A DNA stretch of 64,000 bases from Bacteroidales bacterium (GCA_003141895.1 PLNT01000011.1:47112-111111); one strand, 5' to 3'; counted from the stretch's first letter, positions 9,358 to 19,494 are shown. Program-made: numbers and translations. Notes: generated by a model from the sequence alone, not told the origin.

Positions 9358-9389
9358 AGATTAAGGTTAAGGTTAAGACTAATTCGATC

Positions 9390-12020
9390 TCAACCACATT
9401 TTGACGATCCGCAGTCTTTGCAGATCAGGCATCCTTCCTCGTAAACAAGGTTGTCGGAACCACATTCCCCGCATTTGCCTTTCGCTTTTGTTCCGTTTGG
9501 TATATATTTTTTCAAAGCTCTTTCAACTCCGTTTTTCCAGTTATTTATCGATTCGCTGTCAAGCTTTAATGAGGTAACCAGGTTAACAACATCCTGGATA
9601 GGCATTTCGTGCCGTAACACGCCTGAGATCAGTTTTGCATAATTCCAGAATTCAGGCTTGAACATATGAGACAGTCCTCCCATTGTTTTCTTATAGCCGT
9701 ATTTATCGGTATATTGAAAATCATAACGGGTATTACCATCATCATCCTTTATCTTTATTATTTTACCCTTAACGATGCTTTTTGGAATCGGGAAAACCTC
9801 GTCGTCTGCTATACCTGTGAAGATCTCATATGGACGGCTTTCCTTAAGCCCTACAAACGCTACCCACTTCTCTTCATTAATATTAAACCTGATCACATCA
9901 CAATCGAGCACTTTAGGACGTTTTGGTCTTTCCGGACGTACTTCAGTTTTTCCGGCAATAAGAACACCGTTCCTCGATCCGTCGCGGTAAACTGTAGCGC
10001 CTTTGCATCCCGACTTCCAGGCAGTAAGGTAGAGTTCGCTTACCAGCTCTTCTTTCGCATCAGCCGGAAGGTTTATTGTAACACTGATTGAGTGATCGAC
10101 CCATTTTTGAATTGCTCCCTGCATTTTGACCTTGGCGATCCAGTCAACATCATTTGCAGTGGCTTTATAGTATGGTGATTTTGCTATTATTGACTCAATT
10201 TCCTCATCTCTCATCCTGGTAACTTCATCGACATCGTAACCATTAAGCTTAAGCCAGTCAACAAACTTATGATGAAAGACATTAAATTCTTCCCACGAAT
10301 CACCTACCTCATCTTTGAATGTAACTTTTACATCCAGATCATTGGGGTTAACTTTTCTTCTTCTTTTATAGAACGTGGAAAATATAGGCTCAATTCCTGA
10401 TGTTGTCTGAGTCATAAGACTTGTTGTTCCTGTTGGAGCAATTGTCAGCAGAGCTATATTACGTCGGCCGAACTTAACCATATTATTATACATAATGGGA
10501 TCGGCTTCTTTCATTCTGAGGATAAAAGGATTATCCTTTTCCCTTTCAGCATTATAGATAGCAAATGCTCCTCTTTCTTTTGCCAGATATGTAGATGCTT
10601 TATATGCTTCGAGGGCAAGTGTTTTATGTACTTCAACAGAGAAATTTGTTGCCTCATCGCTGCCATATCTCATTCCAAGACCAGCAAGCATATCTCCTTC
10701 AGCTGTTATACCAATTCCGGTTCTTCTTCCTTCCTCTGATTTCTTCCTTATATTACTCCACAGATTTTTTTCGACATGTTTAATTTCTTCGATCTCAGGA
10801 TCAGCACTTATTTTAGCAAGAATTACATCAATCTTTTCAAGTTCAAGATCGATAATGTCATCCATCATACGTTGAGCTAATCCGACATGTTCTTTATAAA
10901 GTTCAAAATCAAAATCAGCCATTTTAGTAAATGGATTATTAACATAGCTGAACAGATTTATTGCCAGAAGTCGGCAGCTGTCATATGGACACAGTGGAAT
11001 TTCACCACATGGATTAGTTGAGACTGTTGCATATCCCAGGTCGCTGTAACAATCGGGAACGCTTTCTTTTATTATTGTATCCCAGAATAATACGCCAGGT
11101 TCGGCTGATTTCCATGCATTATGAATAATCTTACTCCACAGCTGAACTGCGTCAATATCCTTTGCAAATTTCGGATTGTCAGATTTTATTGGATATTGCT
11201 GTCTGAAAAGCGATTTGCTCTCAACAGCTTTCATGAAATCGTCGGTGAGTTTGACCGATACGTTGGCGCCGGTTACTTTCCCGCTCTCCAGCTTGGCATC
11301 TATGAATTTACCTGAGTCAGGATGCTTGATCGAGATAGAAAGCATAAGGGCTCCTCTCCTGCCATCCTGCGCTACTTCACGTGTTGAATTGGAATATCTT
11401 TCCATGAAGGGGACAACCCCGGTAGAAGTAAGTGCACTATTGAGTACAGGTGTTCCTTTGGGTCTGATATGCGACAGATCGTGACCTACTCCACCCCTGC
11501 GTTTCATAAGCTGCACCTGTTCCTGATCAATTTTCATAATCCCTCCGTACGAATCTGACGTTCCGTCATTACCAATCACAAAGCAATTCGACAATGATGC
11601 AATCTGATAATCATTACCGATGCCTGTCATCGGTCCCCCCTGTGGTACTATGTATTTGAAATCCTTCAGAATTCTGTAAATCAAATCTTCTGAAAGAGGA
11701 TTTTTGTATTTCAGTTCTACCCGATGAATTTCACGCGCTAGCCTGTGATGCATATCGTCAGGTGATTTTTCATACAGATTACCGAAAGAATCCTTTAAAG
11801 CATATTTATTCGCCCATACTCTTGCTGCAAGCTCATCGCCTTTAAAATATTGAATACTTGCCTCAACAGCTTCTTCATGAGAATAAACTACTTTTTCATT
11901 TCGGTTCTTATACTTTTCAATATTTTTTACACCATCTTTTCCCTGCATCTCCGATGCTGATTTTTCGTTTTTTGCTTTTTCAGTTGCAATAGCTGATTCC
12001 TGGACAAATAATTCTTCCAT
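9390..12020 (-). CDS. nrdJ: adenosylcobalamin-dependent (class II) ribonucleoside-diphosphate reductase
   Basis: 876 residues. It reduces ribonucleotides to deoxyribonucleotides using a radical generated from adenosylcobalamin, with or without oxygen. Diagnostic stretches are SLSNCFVIGND with one redox cysteine, STNPCGEIPL with the active-site Asn-x-Cys-x-Glu near residue 336, and APTGTTSLM. The protein ends in a cysteine-rich tail (CGECG, then CLICKDCG) that resembles a zinc ribbon and should carry the shuttling cysteines. There is no ATP-cone-like N-terminus that I can recognise. No partner subunit gene is nearby, as expected for class II. I looked for a cobalamin riboswitch upstream and found none. 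Gene assignment is very secure. Confidence 0.95.
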   Translation of the reverse strand: MEELFVQESAIATEKAKNEKSASEMQGKDGVKNIEKYKNRNEKVVYSHEEAVEASIQYFKGDELAARVWANKYALKDSFGNLYEKSPDDMHHRLAREIHRVELKYKNPLSEDLIYRILKDFKYIVPQGGPMTGIGNDYQIASLSNCFVIGNDGTSDSYGGIMKIDQEQVQLMKRRGGVGHDLSHIRPKGTPVLNSALTSTGVVPFMERYSNSTREVAQDGRRGALMLSISIKHPDSGKFIDAKLESGKVTGANVSVKLTDDFMKAVESKSLFRQQYPIKSDNPKFAKDIDAVQLWSKIIHNAWKSAEPGVLFWDTIIKESVPDCYSDLGYATVSTNPCGEIPLCPYDSCRLLAINLFSYVNNPFTKMADFDFELYKEHVGLAQRMMDDIIDLELEKIDVILAKISADPEIEEIKHVEKNLWSNIRKKSEEGRRTGIGITAEGDMLAGLGMRYGSDEATNFSVEVHKTLALEAYKASTYLAKERGAFAIYNAEREKDNPFILRMKEADPIMYNNMVKFGRRNIALLTIAPTGTTSLMTQTTSGIEPIFSTFYKRRRKVNPNDLDVKVTFKDEVGDSWEEFNVFHHKFVDWLKLNGYDVDEVTRMRDEEIESIIAKSPYYKATANDVDWIAKVKMQGAIQKWVDHSISVTINLPADAKEELVSELYLTAWKSGCKGATVYRDGSRNGVLIAGKTEVRPERPKRPKVLDCDVIRFNINEEKWVAFVGLKESRPYEIFTGIADDEVFPIPKSIVKGKIIKIKDDDGNTRYDFQYTDKYGYKKTMGGLSHMFKPEFWNYAKLISGVLRHEMPIQDVVNLVTSLKLDSESINNWKNGVERALKKYIPNGTKAKGKCGECGSDNLVYEEGCLICKDCGSSKCG

Positions 12021-12315
12021 AGTTTTTGGTTATTCTCTGATTTTAATGAGATTAAACGGCCACTGATTTCTAAAGCGGGTAATTGCTAAATTAAACAAGC
12101 ATACGGCTGAATGCAAGTCTAAAATTTTAAGTTTATTAACATTTGATAACATAGTTATTAACTATTATATATATGCCTGATTATAAGTCTGTTGATAATT
12201 AAAGGATTTAATCTTTAGAAACAATTCAGTTAAGCAAAGGTTCACACGTATTGAAATAAGAAAGGAACCGTATGTTGTGAAAAACTTATTAATTCTGTTC
12301 ATTTACTAAACAAAA
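12021..12315. other. intergenic region upstream of nrdJ, no gene seen
   Basis: About 300 AT-rich bases between the nrdJ start and the terminator of the TonB receptor gene. It must contain the nrdJ promoter. I see no open frame of note, no tRNA, and no cobalamin riboswitch hallmarks on the minus strand. Confidence 0.5.
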
Positions 12316-12342
12316 AGAGGCTGTCAGAATCTGACAGCCTCT
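12316..12342 (-). terminator. rho-independent terminator of the TonB receptor gene
   Basis: A perfect 12-bp stem (AGAGGCTGTCAG) with a three-base loop is followed on the minus strand by a T-rich run (TTTTTGTTT). It lies about 20 bases after the stop of the TonB-dependent receptor gene and is one of the clearest terminators in the window. Confidence 0.88.
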
Positions 12343-12362
12343 GATTTTATGGATGAAAATTT

Positions 12363-15300
12363 TTAGTTGAAGATATAACGTATGCCAAATTGCATCGAGT
12401 AGGTTGATGCATATCCAACGGTGTTGCTGAAAGTTTTGTTCAACATTGCGTTATTATAAGGATTAAGTCTGAAGGTAGGCTTAACTGCACCACCTGAAAC
12501 AACAGCAGCGTTGTTTGTCATAACAAGGATATTGCTCTGGTTGTAGAATGGAACAACACCCCAATCGCTGTTAATAAGATTTCCGAAATTGAGTATATCG
12601 AGACTAAGTTGGAGGGTATTACGTTTCCCGGCAACATTTATAAAGAAATCCTGTTTAAGCTGAACGTCAAACCTGTTAACCCATGGATATATTGCACCGT
12701 TACGTTCAGCATACTTGCCCATTCTTGTTTTAAGATATTTGTCCTGTGCAACATATGCGAAGAATGCGTCACTTTGTTCCTGAGCGCTCCATGTAGTTGG
12801 GGCAGTAGCTCCTGTAGGAGTAAATGTATAAGGTACAAATGTGATTTCAGATGGATCTTTCGGAACATAAATCAGGTTGTTAGAACCTGCGCCATCACGT
12901 ACTATATTGCTTGAATAGACATAAGAGAATCGTCCTGCTGCTTCTCCGTCATAGAACAATGATACTGATGTACCCAGGAATTTAAGATACTCAATTCTAT
13001 AAGAAACTGAAGCAATCAAATGATTAGGCATTACATAATTTGTATAGCTGAGTTCCGGACTGTTTGCCCCATTTACGTTTGCATTACCGTTCCATGCTGA
13101 AGCTGCCTGATCACCGGCTCCGTCAACAAGGTTTTTAGCTACAGAGTGAGTATAGGCAATCATCCCTGAAATTCCGTTTGTGAAAGACTTCTCCAATTTT
13201 GCAGTCAGAGAATAATAGTAACCCCCTTTCCTGTTTTCAAGAACAATCGGTGATACACCGTTACCCGTTCCTGCAGTAGTTGTTACAATACCGGCAGCAT
13301 TAATAAGCTGATAATACTTAGCCACGTTTGTTGTAGGATAGATAATTCTGTTGTCAGGATATCCAGTTATATTCATGTTGTCGGCTCCCTGAAGACCTTC
13401 GTTTACAAAGAAGGCAGTATTAATGTCTTTATTATACACGCCTTCAAGGGTACCTTTTAATCCCCATGGAAGTTTTGCGTCCAATGCTAAGCTGCTTTTC
13501 CAGGTTTGTGGCATTTTGAAATCCGAAGAGATAACTGTAAAGCTACCCGGAACGATTGTTCCTGCAGCCGGCTGGGTTGTTGGATAGTATGCATTTACTG
13601 CGGGATTAAATGGTCCTGGTACGTTAGCTCCGGATAAAGCCTGAGTTGTCTGAACCATTCCGGCATCTCCAACCTGACCAACAATCCATACAAATGGAAC
13701 ACGTCCTGTAAAGATACCTGTTCCGCCGCGTAGAACTAAAGAACGGTCTTCCTTCAGATCAAGGTTAAATCCGATTCTGGGGGAAGCCATTATTCTTGAT
13801 TTTGGTAAAGTTGATGTGTGATAAGTATTTCCGCCAAAATCAAGTGAAGCGATAATTGGATGATCAACACCTGCTGTTGGATATGACGGACGGTCAAGAC
13901 GAAGACCGCCTACAACTTTTAAACGGCTGCTAACATTAAGTTCATCCTGAATATACCCTGCGATCTGGTTGAACTCGAATGATGGAAATGCCTGAGCATA
14001 ACCTGGTGTATTTGAGAATGTAACTCCATAGTTGTTGGGAAGTCCTCCGCTTACGAATGTATTCCAGTCCTTAAATACGTAAAAACTTGAACCGAAACGC
14101 ATGAAACCATTCTTTGTGTTATCATGTTCGTAGTTAATTCCAGCAGTCATATTATTTTTCCCCCAAGTCCAGGTAACGTCGTCATTTAAAGTGGTAGTTG
14201 CTACCTGACGAAGGTTTCCATACGAGAAAAGCTCTGTACCAAAAGATACATAAGGGATACCAGCCTGAAGAATATCAACAAATGGGAAAAGTTTGCCTTC
14301 GGTACTGCGTGGTTCGTTCTGATAGGAGTAAGTTCCGCGAAGTGTATTCAGCACTTTACCACCAAACAATGTTGAGTTTAATTCAGCTGACCATGAACTG
14401 AAGTTATTTTGCTGATAATATCCTGAATTCTGATACCACATAGCATCCATAGCCTGCCTGTTGTTAGTATAAATTCCGGAGAATGGAGATGTAGAAGTAC
14501 TTGGGGCAGTTGGAGATTTACTTGCCTGATAGCTATAACGGACATTAAACTTGTTATTGTTATTTATGTTCCAGTCAACTCTTGCAAGAAATTTTTTACC
14601 GGGACTTTCCTGTGAATAACCCTGATACGGACCTGTAACGTAACCATAAGTATCCTTCAGATAAGCGCTCATCATGTCCATGTCAGCAACTGTTGGCCGT
14701 GCAATGTTATTGGCATAATCGGCAGGTGCATCAGGAGTTGAAGCAACTCTCTGAGGTCCCGGAACAGTATTTTTTTCTGTTTCAGCATTTAAGAAAAAGA
14801 ACAATTTATTTTTAATAATCGGACCTCCAAGGCGGAATCCCTGCATGCTGTAACTGGCTTGGTTCCGAATAAATGTTGCGTCTCCTACTTTATTACCTTT
14901 ATAATTCTGGTTATTCATGTAGGTATATACAGATCCGGAAAACTCGTTGGTCCCTGAACGGGTTACAGCATTAACTGAGGCACCAATAAATCCACTCTGA
15001 CGTACATCATACGGTGTGATATTAACAGATATCTGATCGATAGCATCAAGAGAAATTGGAGTACCATTTCCCGGAAGGTTAGTTCCTATACCAAACGCAT
15101 TATTGAATTGTGCACCGTCAACCGTAATAAAGTTCTGACGATAGTTACCACCGCCTATCTGGTTACCATTTGCCTGAGGTGTAAGACGGGTAATGTCATT
15201 TATACTTCTGCTAACAGTAGGCATTAATGTTAATTGCCTGTTATTGATATTTATTGAAGTACCATTCTTTTCAGAATTAAACTCTGGTGTTTTTGCGCCT

Positions 15301-15671
15301 ACCACAACCACTTCAGCCAATGCTGCAGCACTTTCATCCAAGGAGGTGTTTACAGTAAATTTTTCACCAAGGTTAAGGGTGATACCAGTCAATGTCTTCT
15401 TTGAATATCCAATAAAGGAAATTTCAACAGTATATGGACCACCCGGTCTCATACCCTGAATAAGAAAGAGTCCATCATTATTTGCCAGAGCACCATATTG
15501 TGTTCCGGAAGGAACGTGAACAGCTACAATAGTTGCACCCGGCAATGTTTTACCGTCTTTATCAACTATTTTGCCGCTCATAGAAGATGTCGTCGATCCC
15601 TGCCCGAACATCAGAATACTGATGAACAGGAAGATCAACATCATAAACAAAAGTTTAAGTTGCTTCATCAT
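12363..15671 (-). CDS. TonB-dependent receptor, Oar-like, with carboxypeptidase-regulatory-like N-terminal domain
   Basis: 1102 residues. A signal peptide (hydrophobic LLFMMLIFLFISILMFG, then GQGS) is followed by a CarboxypepD_reg-like beta-sandwich at ~30-115 (GKIVDKDGKTLPGATI). A plug domain comes next, containing VVVGAKTPEF and an NDITRLTPQANG segment. The rest is a long outer-membrane barrel of aromatic, asparagine-rich strands ending in YSMQFGIRYIFN, with a terminal aromatic residue as barrel proteins need. The plug and barrel wording is closer to Oar/OmpA-related receptors than to SusC, and no SusD partner lies beside it. The ligand is unknown. Upstream on the minus strand there is a TAACCTTG box close to the Bacteroidota -7 consensus. 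Confidence 0.88.
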   Translation of the reverse strand: MMKQLKLLFMMLIFLFISILMFGQGSTTSSMSGKIVDKDGKTLPGATIVAVHVPSGTQYGALANNDGLFLIQGMRPGGPYTVEISFIGYSKKTLTGITLNLGEKFTVNTSLDESAAALAEVVVVGAKTPEFNSEKNGTSININNRQLTLMPTVSRSINDITRLTPQANGNQIGGGNYRQNFITVDGAQFNNAFGIGTNLPGNGTPISLDAIDQISVNITPYDVRQSGFIGASVNAVTRSGTNEFSGSVYTYMNNQNYKGNKVGDATFIRNQASYSMQGFRLGGPIIKNKLFFFLNAETEKNTVPGPQRVASTPDAPADYANNIARPTVADMDMMSAYLKDTYGYVTGPYQGYSQESPGKKFLARVDWNINNNNKFNVRYSYQASKSPTAPSTSTSPFSGIYTNNRQAMDAMWYQNSGYYQQNNFSSWSAELNSTLFGGKVLNTLRGTYSYQNEPRSTEGKLFPFVDILQAGIPYVSFGTELFSYGNLRQVATTTLNDDVTWTWGKNNMTAGINYEHDNTKNGFMRFGSSFYVFKDWNTFVSGGLPNNYGVTFSNTPGYAQAFPSFEFNQIAGYIQDELNVSSRLKVVGGLRLDRPSYPTAGVDHPIIASLDFGGNTYHTSTLPKSRIMASPRIGFNLDLKEDRSLVLRGGTGIFTGRVPFVWIVGQVGDAGMVQTTQALSGANVPGPFNPAVNAYYPTTQPAAGTIVPGSFTVISSDFKMPQTWKSSLALDAKLPWGLKGTLEGVYNKDINTAFFVNEGLQGADNMNITGYPDNRIIYPTTNVAKYYQLINAAGIVTTTAGTGNGVSPIVLENRKGGYYYSLTAKLEKSFTNGISGMIAYTHSVAKNLVDGAGDQAASAWNGNANVNGANSPELSYTNYVMPNHLIASVSYRIEYLKFLGTSVSLFYDGEAAGRFSYVYSSNIVRDGAGSNNLIYVPKDPSEITFVPYTFTPTGATAPTTWSAQEQSDAFFAYVAQDKYLKTRMGKYAERNGAIYPWVNRFDVQLKQDFFINVAGKRNTLQLSLDILNFGNLINSDWGVVPFYNQSNILVMTNNAAVVSGGAVKPTFRLNPYNNAMLNKTFSNTVGYASTYSMQFGIRYIFN

Positions 15672-15826
15672 AAATTTAGGATTAAGGATTAAAAAATTTA
15701 TACAAGGTTATAGTAAGTGCTTGACAATTAGGTTAAAATGGGATTAATAAATTGTTAAATCAGGTGCAACAATTTACGTCACTTTCAGTGAACCGATGAA
15801 TTTAGAAAAGATTAGTTTTTAACAAA

Positions 15827-17101
15827 TTATGAGTGCTCCCTGTTAATATCTTTCCCCCTAATTTCTTGGATTATAATTTCTGTAGCTCCGGTATTTTTTT
15901 TCACATAATCTGATGCCAATCGGGCTGAATTTGTATAGATTTTCTCATCAGAAAGCCATAAATCTAAAATTTCTTTAAATTCATTAAATGTGCCGAATGA
16001 CCTGGCACTTCCTGAACTTATAAGATCTACTGCTTCTTTAAAATTCTCATACCTGGGACCAAATACAACCGGTATTCCCCAGCATGCAGGTTCAAGAATG
16101 TTGTGAATACCCTTTCCGAACCCTCCTCCAATCGCTGCAATATATGCATAACCGTAAGCGGAAGAAAGCATTCCGATATTGTCAATAATAAGTACCCTGG
16201 AGTCAGCAAATGCCTCATTGAATTTTGAATATCTTATATATTTAACTTTAAGAAGCTTCTCAAGCCTTAAAATATTGGACTCATCAATTTCATGTGGGGC
16301 GAAGACCCATTTCATGACTGAAGGAAACCGGTTAATATATTCTGTTATTATCTCTTCATCCTGTTTCCAGCTGCTCCCGGCCAAAAAAAGCTTTTCCTTT
16401 CCCCTGAATTGTTCAAGTGCCGGGATCTCCCTGGCTATTGACGCAATTTGTACCACCCTGTCGAATCTTGTATCTCCTGCAATAGAGACCCTTTCTATTC
16501 CAATATCTTCCAGAAGTTCACGCGATTGCTGATCCTGCACATATATCCGTTCAAATTTGCCCAGCATCTTTCTGAAAAAGGATCCGTACCATTTAAAAAA
16601 GTGCTGGCCAGGACGAAAAATTCCTGATATCAGATAAAGAGGAATATTATTTGAATAAATTGCTGAGATATAATTATTCCAGAATTCATATTTCACAAAT
16701 ATTACAAATTCAGGTTTAACCAGATTTATAAATTTCGCGGCATTCCCGGGAGTATCAGCAGGGAGATAACAAATACAATCCGCATTATTGTAATTCTTTC
16801 TTACTTCATACCCTGAAGGAGAAAAAAATGTAATCAAAACTTTAAATTGTGGAAGGTCTTTTTTTATAGCTTCAATAACTGGTCTTCCCTGCTCAAATTC
16901 ACCAAGTGATGCACAATGTATCCATATTACCCTGTCGCCCGGCTTAATCTTATCTGCAATTCCCCCTGTCCAGTTTTTTCTCCCCCTCACCCACAATGAA
17001 GCCCTTGAGTTAAAATGAGAAGCAAGTTGAGCAAGTGCTGAAAAAATCCAGATTCCCAGATTGTATAAAAATTTCATGTATTCAGGTTTTCGAAGTGCCA
17101 A
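15827..17101 (-). CDS. waaA: 3-deoxy-D-manno-octulosonic acid (Kdo) transferase
   Basis: 424 residues of the GT30 family. The enzyme transfers Kdo from CMP-Kdo to lipid A precursor at the inner membrane. An N-terminal membrane anchor (LYNLGIWIFSALAQLAS) precedes the conserved HCASLGEFEQGRP, which carries the catalytic glutamate. FVKYEFWNNYI and AGSSWKQDEE follow, and the C-terminal GGGFGKGIHNILEPA motif binds the nucleotide. Length and motif order match WaaA/KdtA. It implies that this organism makes Kdo-containing lipopolysaccharide or lipooligosaccharide. No other lipopolysaccharide core genes are adjacent. Confidence 0.93.
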   Translation of the reverse strand: MALRKPEYMKFLYNLGIWIFSALAQLASHFNSRASLWVRGRKNWTGGIADKIKPGDRVIWIHCASLGEFEQGRPVIEAIKKDLPQFKVLITFFSPSGYEVRKNYNNADCICYLPADTPGNAAKFINLVKPEFVIFVKYEFWNNYISAIYSNNIPLYLISGIFRPGQHFFKWYGSFFRKMLGKFERIYVQDQQSRELLEDIGIERVSIAGDTRFDRVVQIASIAREIPALEQFRGKEKLFLAGSSWKQDEEIITEYINRFPSVMKWVFAPHEIDESNILRLEKLLKVKYIRYSKFNEAFADSRVLIIDNIGMLSSAYGYAYIAAIGGGFGKGIHNILEPACWGIPVVFGPRYENFKEAVDLISSGSARSFGTFNEFKEILDLWLSDEKIYTNSARLASDYVKKNTGATEIIIQEIRGKDINREHS

Positions 17102-17130
17102 AGATAGTAAAAAAGGCTTAACGGAGTAAA

Positions 17131-17236
17131 CCTCATCCCCCTACCCCTTCTCCCAAGAGAGAAGGGGAGTAGATTAGTTATTATTAATTAGTTAAGTCCC
17201 TTCCCCCTGGGGGAGGGATTTAGGGAGAGGCCCCTT
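17131..17236. repeat. C/G-tract palindromic repeat (family A copy 1)
   Basis: Two hairpin modules, CCCCTTCTCCCAAGAGAGAAGGGG near the left end and CCCTTCCCCCTGGGGGAGGG near the right, flank an AT-rich core. It is one of at least nine related intergenic elements in this window. It lies between divergently transcribed waaA and the histidine kinase gene. Confidence 0.7.
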
Positions 17237-17270
17237 ATAACCTTTAACTCTTTATGCCTTTGTGCCTTAA

Positions 17271-17303
17271 TTTGTGATTTAGTTAAATTATCTCCTATTT
17301 TTG
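17271..17303 (+). promoter_or_regulatory. putative Bacteroidota-type promoter for the histidine kinase operon
   Basis: TTTG at 17271-17274 and TATTTTTG at 17296-17303 are 21 bases apart, matching the Bacteroidota -33/-7 pattern TTTG-N19-23-TAnnTTTG. The predicted start of transcription falls about 10 bases upstream of the ATG at 17322. Confidence 0.5.
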
Positions 17304-17321
17304 TGAAATATAAAGTTATTC

Positions 17322-18269
17322 ATGGTTCGACTCGTTGCTCTAATTATATCAATTATTCTTCAAATCATTGCCGCATCAATAGCATTGAGATTTATGAAGC
17401 TTACAAAATACCGGCTTTCATGGATATTGCTTTCACTTTCGTTTGCACTAATGGCTGTCTTAAAAATCATCCAGCTCATTGAATATTTTAATGGGCCTCC
17501 GAAATATACATGGCAGATGATAGATGAATGGATCGGTGTTATAATTTCAGTTATGATAATTGTGGGTGTAATTTTGATCCGCGAATTATTTATTTCTCTA
17601 AAAAGGGCTGAGACTGACAGATTGCGATCTGAAAAAAGGGTAATAAATGCCATTATTAACACTGAGGAAAACGAACGAAAAAGATTTGCGAAAGATCTCC
17701 ACGACGGTCTCGGTCCTCTTTTATCAACTGTTAAAATGTCTATTTCCGCACTTACTGACAGAATAAAGGATAACTCAGGGTCAATTATACTAAGTAATAC
17801 AAATCATCTTGTAAATGAAGCAATTAGTACTATTAAAGATATTTCGAATAATCTCAGTCCTCATGTTCTGTCAAATTTTGGTCTGGCAAGTGCAATAAGT
17901 GCTTTTACAACAAAGATTAACCAGACAAAAGCCATTGAAATTGAATTTAAAACAAATATGGAAGCCCAACGTCTCGATAATGATAAGGAGGTTGTTGTTT
18001 ACAGGGCTGTCTGTGAGCTTATTAATAACTCAATATTGCATTCCGGAGCATCGAAGATCGAGATCGAACTAAACAAACACGAAAAATTCGTTACCTTGCA
18101 GTTTTATGATAATGGTCGTGGTTTTGATACGTCTTCTTTAACAAAAGAGGATATTAAAGGAATGGGGATATCAAACATTGAGACCCGTGTAAAGACTGTC
18201 GAAGGAGTTTTTATTCTTGAAAGCACGCCCGGGAAAGGAACAAGCGCCCTTATCAAATTGATTGAATGA
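17322..18269 (+). CDS. sensor histidine kinase, NarL/HisKA_3 type
   Basis: 315 residues. Three hydrophobic segments fill residues 1-85 (LVALIISIILQIIAASIAL, WILLSLSFALMAVLKII and IGVIISVMIIVGVILI), with almost no extracytoplasmic sensor. A coiled linker leads to the HisKA_3 dimerisation helix with the phospho-accepting His127 in KDLHDGLGPLL. The ATPase domain shows the N box (CELINNSILHS) and the G boxes (DNGRGFD and GMGISNIETR). It ends at the base before a response-regulator gene begins. The small membrane part suggests it senses something in the bilayer or relies on partners. The signal is unknown. Confidence 0.88.
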   Translation: MVRLVALIISIILQIIAASIALRFMKLTKYRLSWILLSLSFALMAVLKIIQLIEYFNGPPKYTWQMIDEWIGVIISVMIIVGVILIRELFISLKRAETDRLRSEKRVINAIINTEENERKRFAKDLHDGLGPLLSTVKMSISALTDRIKDNSGSIILSNTNHLVNEAISTIKDISNNLSPHVLSNFGLASAISAFTTKINQTKAIEIEFKTNMEAQRLDNDKEVVVYRAVCELINNSILHSGASKIEIELNKHEKFVTLQFYDNGRGFDTSSLTKEDIKGMGISNIETRVKTVEGVFILESTPGKGTSALIKLIE

Positions 18270-18284
18270 TTGCTATTTGCTGAA

Positions 18285-18926
18285 ATGGAAAAAATAAGGA
18301 TAATAATTGCAGACGATCACCAGCTGTTTCGTAACGGTTTAAAGATACTTCTTAATGCATTCCCTGAATTTGAAGTGATTGCCGAAGCTTCCAACGGCGA
18401 GGAATTTCTTAAAATCCTGAAGAATACAGAAGCTGATGTTGCTCTAATGGACATAAATATGCCTGAAATGGATGGCATAGAAGCAACAAGAAAGGGTCTG
18501 AAAATTTGTCCGGGAATTGACATTATAGCTCTTTCTATGTATGGCGAAGAGGAGTATTATTATAAGATGGTTGATGCTGGTGCGAAAGGATTTCTTCTGA
18601 AAGATTCTGATATTTCAGAGGTTAAAGAAGCAATTCTCACGATCAGGAAAGGAGGCAGTTATTTTTCACAGGAACTGCTTTATCATGTGATTCAGAAAAT
18701 CAAATACCGGGAACAGGAGAGTAAATCAGCCAATCTGTCAAAAAGAGAGAAAGAAATCCTGTTTAAGATCTGTGAAGGATTTTCAAATCAGGAAATAGCT
18801 GAAACCCTGTTTATAAGTAAGAGAACTGTCGACAAGCACCGGGCTAACCTCCTCGGAAAAACAAACTCTAAAAACACCGCAAGCCTTATTTTATTTGCTA
18901 TTAGAAATAAACTTATTCAGATATAG
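18285..18926 (+). CDS. response regulator, NarL/LuxR family
   Basis: 213 residues from the ATG at 18285. A TTG at 18270 is in frame but would add only five non-conserved residues. The receiver domain has the acidic pair in IIADDHQ, the phospho-accepting Asp56 in LMDINMP, and the Lys of LLKDSD. The LuxR-type helix-turn-helix follows: LSKREKEILFKICEG, then ISKRTVDKHRANLL. It is encoded 15 bases after its cognate histidine kinase, so the two form a standard pair. Target genes are unknown. Confidence 0.92.
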   Translation: MEKIRIIIADDHQLFRNGLKILLNAFPEFEVIAEASNGEEFLKILKNTEADVALMDINMPEMDGIEATRKGLKICPGIDIIALSMYGEEEYYYKMVDAGAKGFLLKDSDISEVKEAILTIRKGGSYFSQELLYHVIQKIKYREQESKSANLSKREKEILFKICEGFSNQEIAETLFISKRTVDKHRANLLGKTNSKNTASLILFAIRNKLIQI

Positions 18927-18954
18927 TTGGTGTAGAATAATTTAAAAAATGAAA

Positions 18955-19090
18955 TCCCCTTATTGAAAAGGTTTTACCCCCCAAACCCCCAAGGGGGGCT
19001 ATTCGTCTCTATATGCGTGTGGGATCTTCTATAAAATAAAGGTATAGTCCCCATTTAGGGGGACAGCCGCGAAGCGGCAGGGGGGTTGCG
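18955..19090. repeat. C/G-tract palindromic repeat (family A copy 2)
   Basis: The left arm contains CCCCCCAAACCCCCAAGGGG. The right arm contains CCCCATTTAGGGGGA followed by the hairpin GCCGCGAAGCGGC and a G run. A ~60-base AT-rich core separates them. The arms are roughly inverted copies of each other, as in copy 3 at 32325. Confidence 0.72.
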
Positions 19091-19123
19091 CTGTTAAATG
19101 AATCTCTATCAACACTTTTAAAT

Positions 19124-19489
19124 ATGGCAGAATCGCATAATCTGGGACAAAAAGGTGAAGACCTCGCAGCAGATCATCTGAAAAAGGCAGGTTACAAAAT
19201 CCTCTTTCGAAACTGGAAATGGGGTAATAAGGAAATCGATATCATTGCAGAAAATCAGGAATTTATCGTATTCGCCGAAGTAAAAACCAGGAGCGAAGAT
19301 TTTCTGATGGCGCCCGTTACTGCAATTACCAGAGAAAAACGAAGAACGCTGATCTTAGCTGCCAACGGATATCTTCAAAGATACGGAATTGATAAAGAAA
19401 GCCGGTTTGATATAATTACAGTTATCCAGACTGCTGATTCTTATAAGCTTGATCATATTGAAGGGGCATTTTATCCGACACTGAGGTAA
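19124..19489 (+). CDS. YraN family protein (UPF0102, endonuclease-like fold)
   Basis: 121 residues, the typical size. The pattern GQKGEDLAADHLKKAGY, then WGNKEIDIIA and FAEVKTR, is the family signature. It corresponds to the PD-(D/E)xK nuclease core with Glu, Asp and the ExK triad. The cellular role of the family is not well established; a DNA-processing function is inferred from the fold. A palindromic repeat precedes it, and a YjbR-like gene follows 125 bases later. Confidence 0.88.
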   Translation: MAESHNLGQKGEDLAADHLKKAGYKILFRNWKWGNKEIDIIAENQEFIVFAEVKTRSEDFLMAPVTAITREKRRTLILAANGYLQRYGIDKESRFDIITVIQTADSYKLDHIEGAFYPTLR

Positions 19490-19494
19490 AAGTT

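Noticed and set aside
12021-12300. A possible cobalamin riboswitch upstream of the B12-dependent nrdJ
   Set aside because: A GCCACTG string occurs at 12059 but on the wrong strand for nrdJ, and no B12-box stretch accompanies it.
18270-18284. A TTG start for the response regulator directly after the kinase stop
   Set aside because: The ATG at 18285 gives the standard receiver N-terminus and the extra five residues are not conserved-looking.
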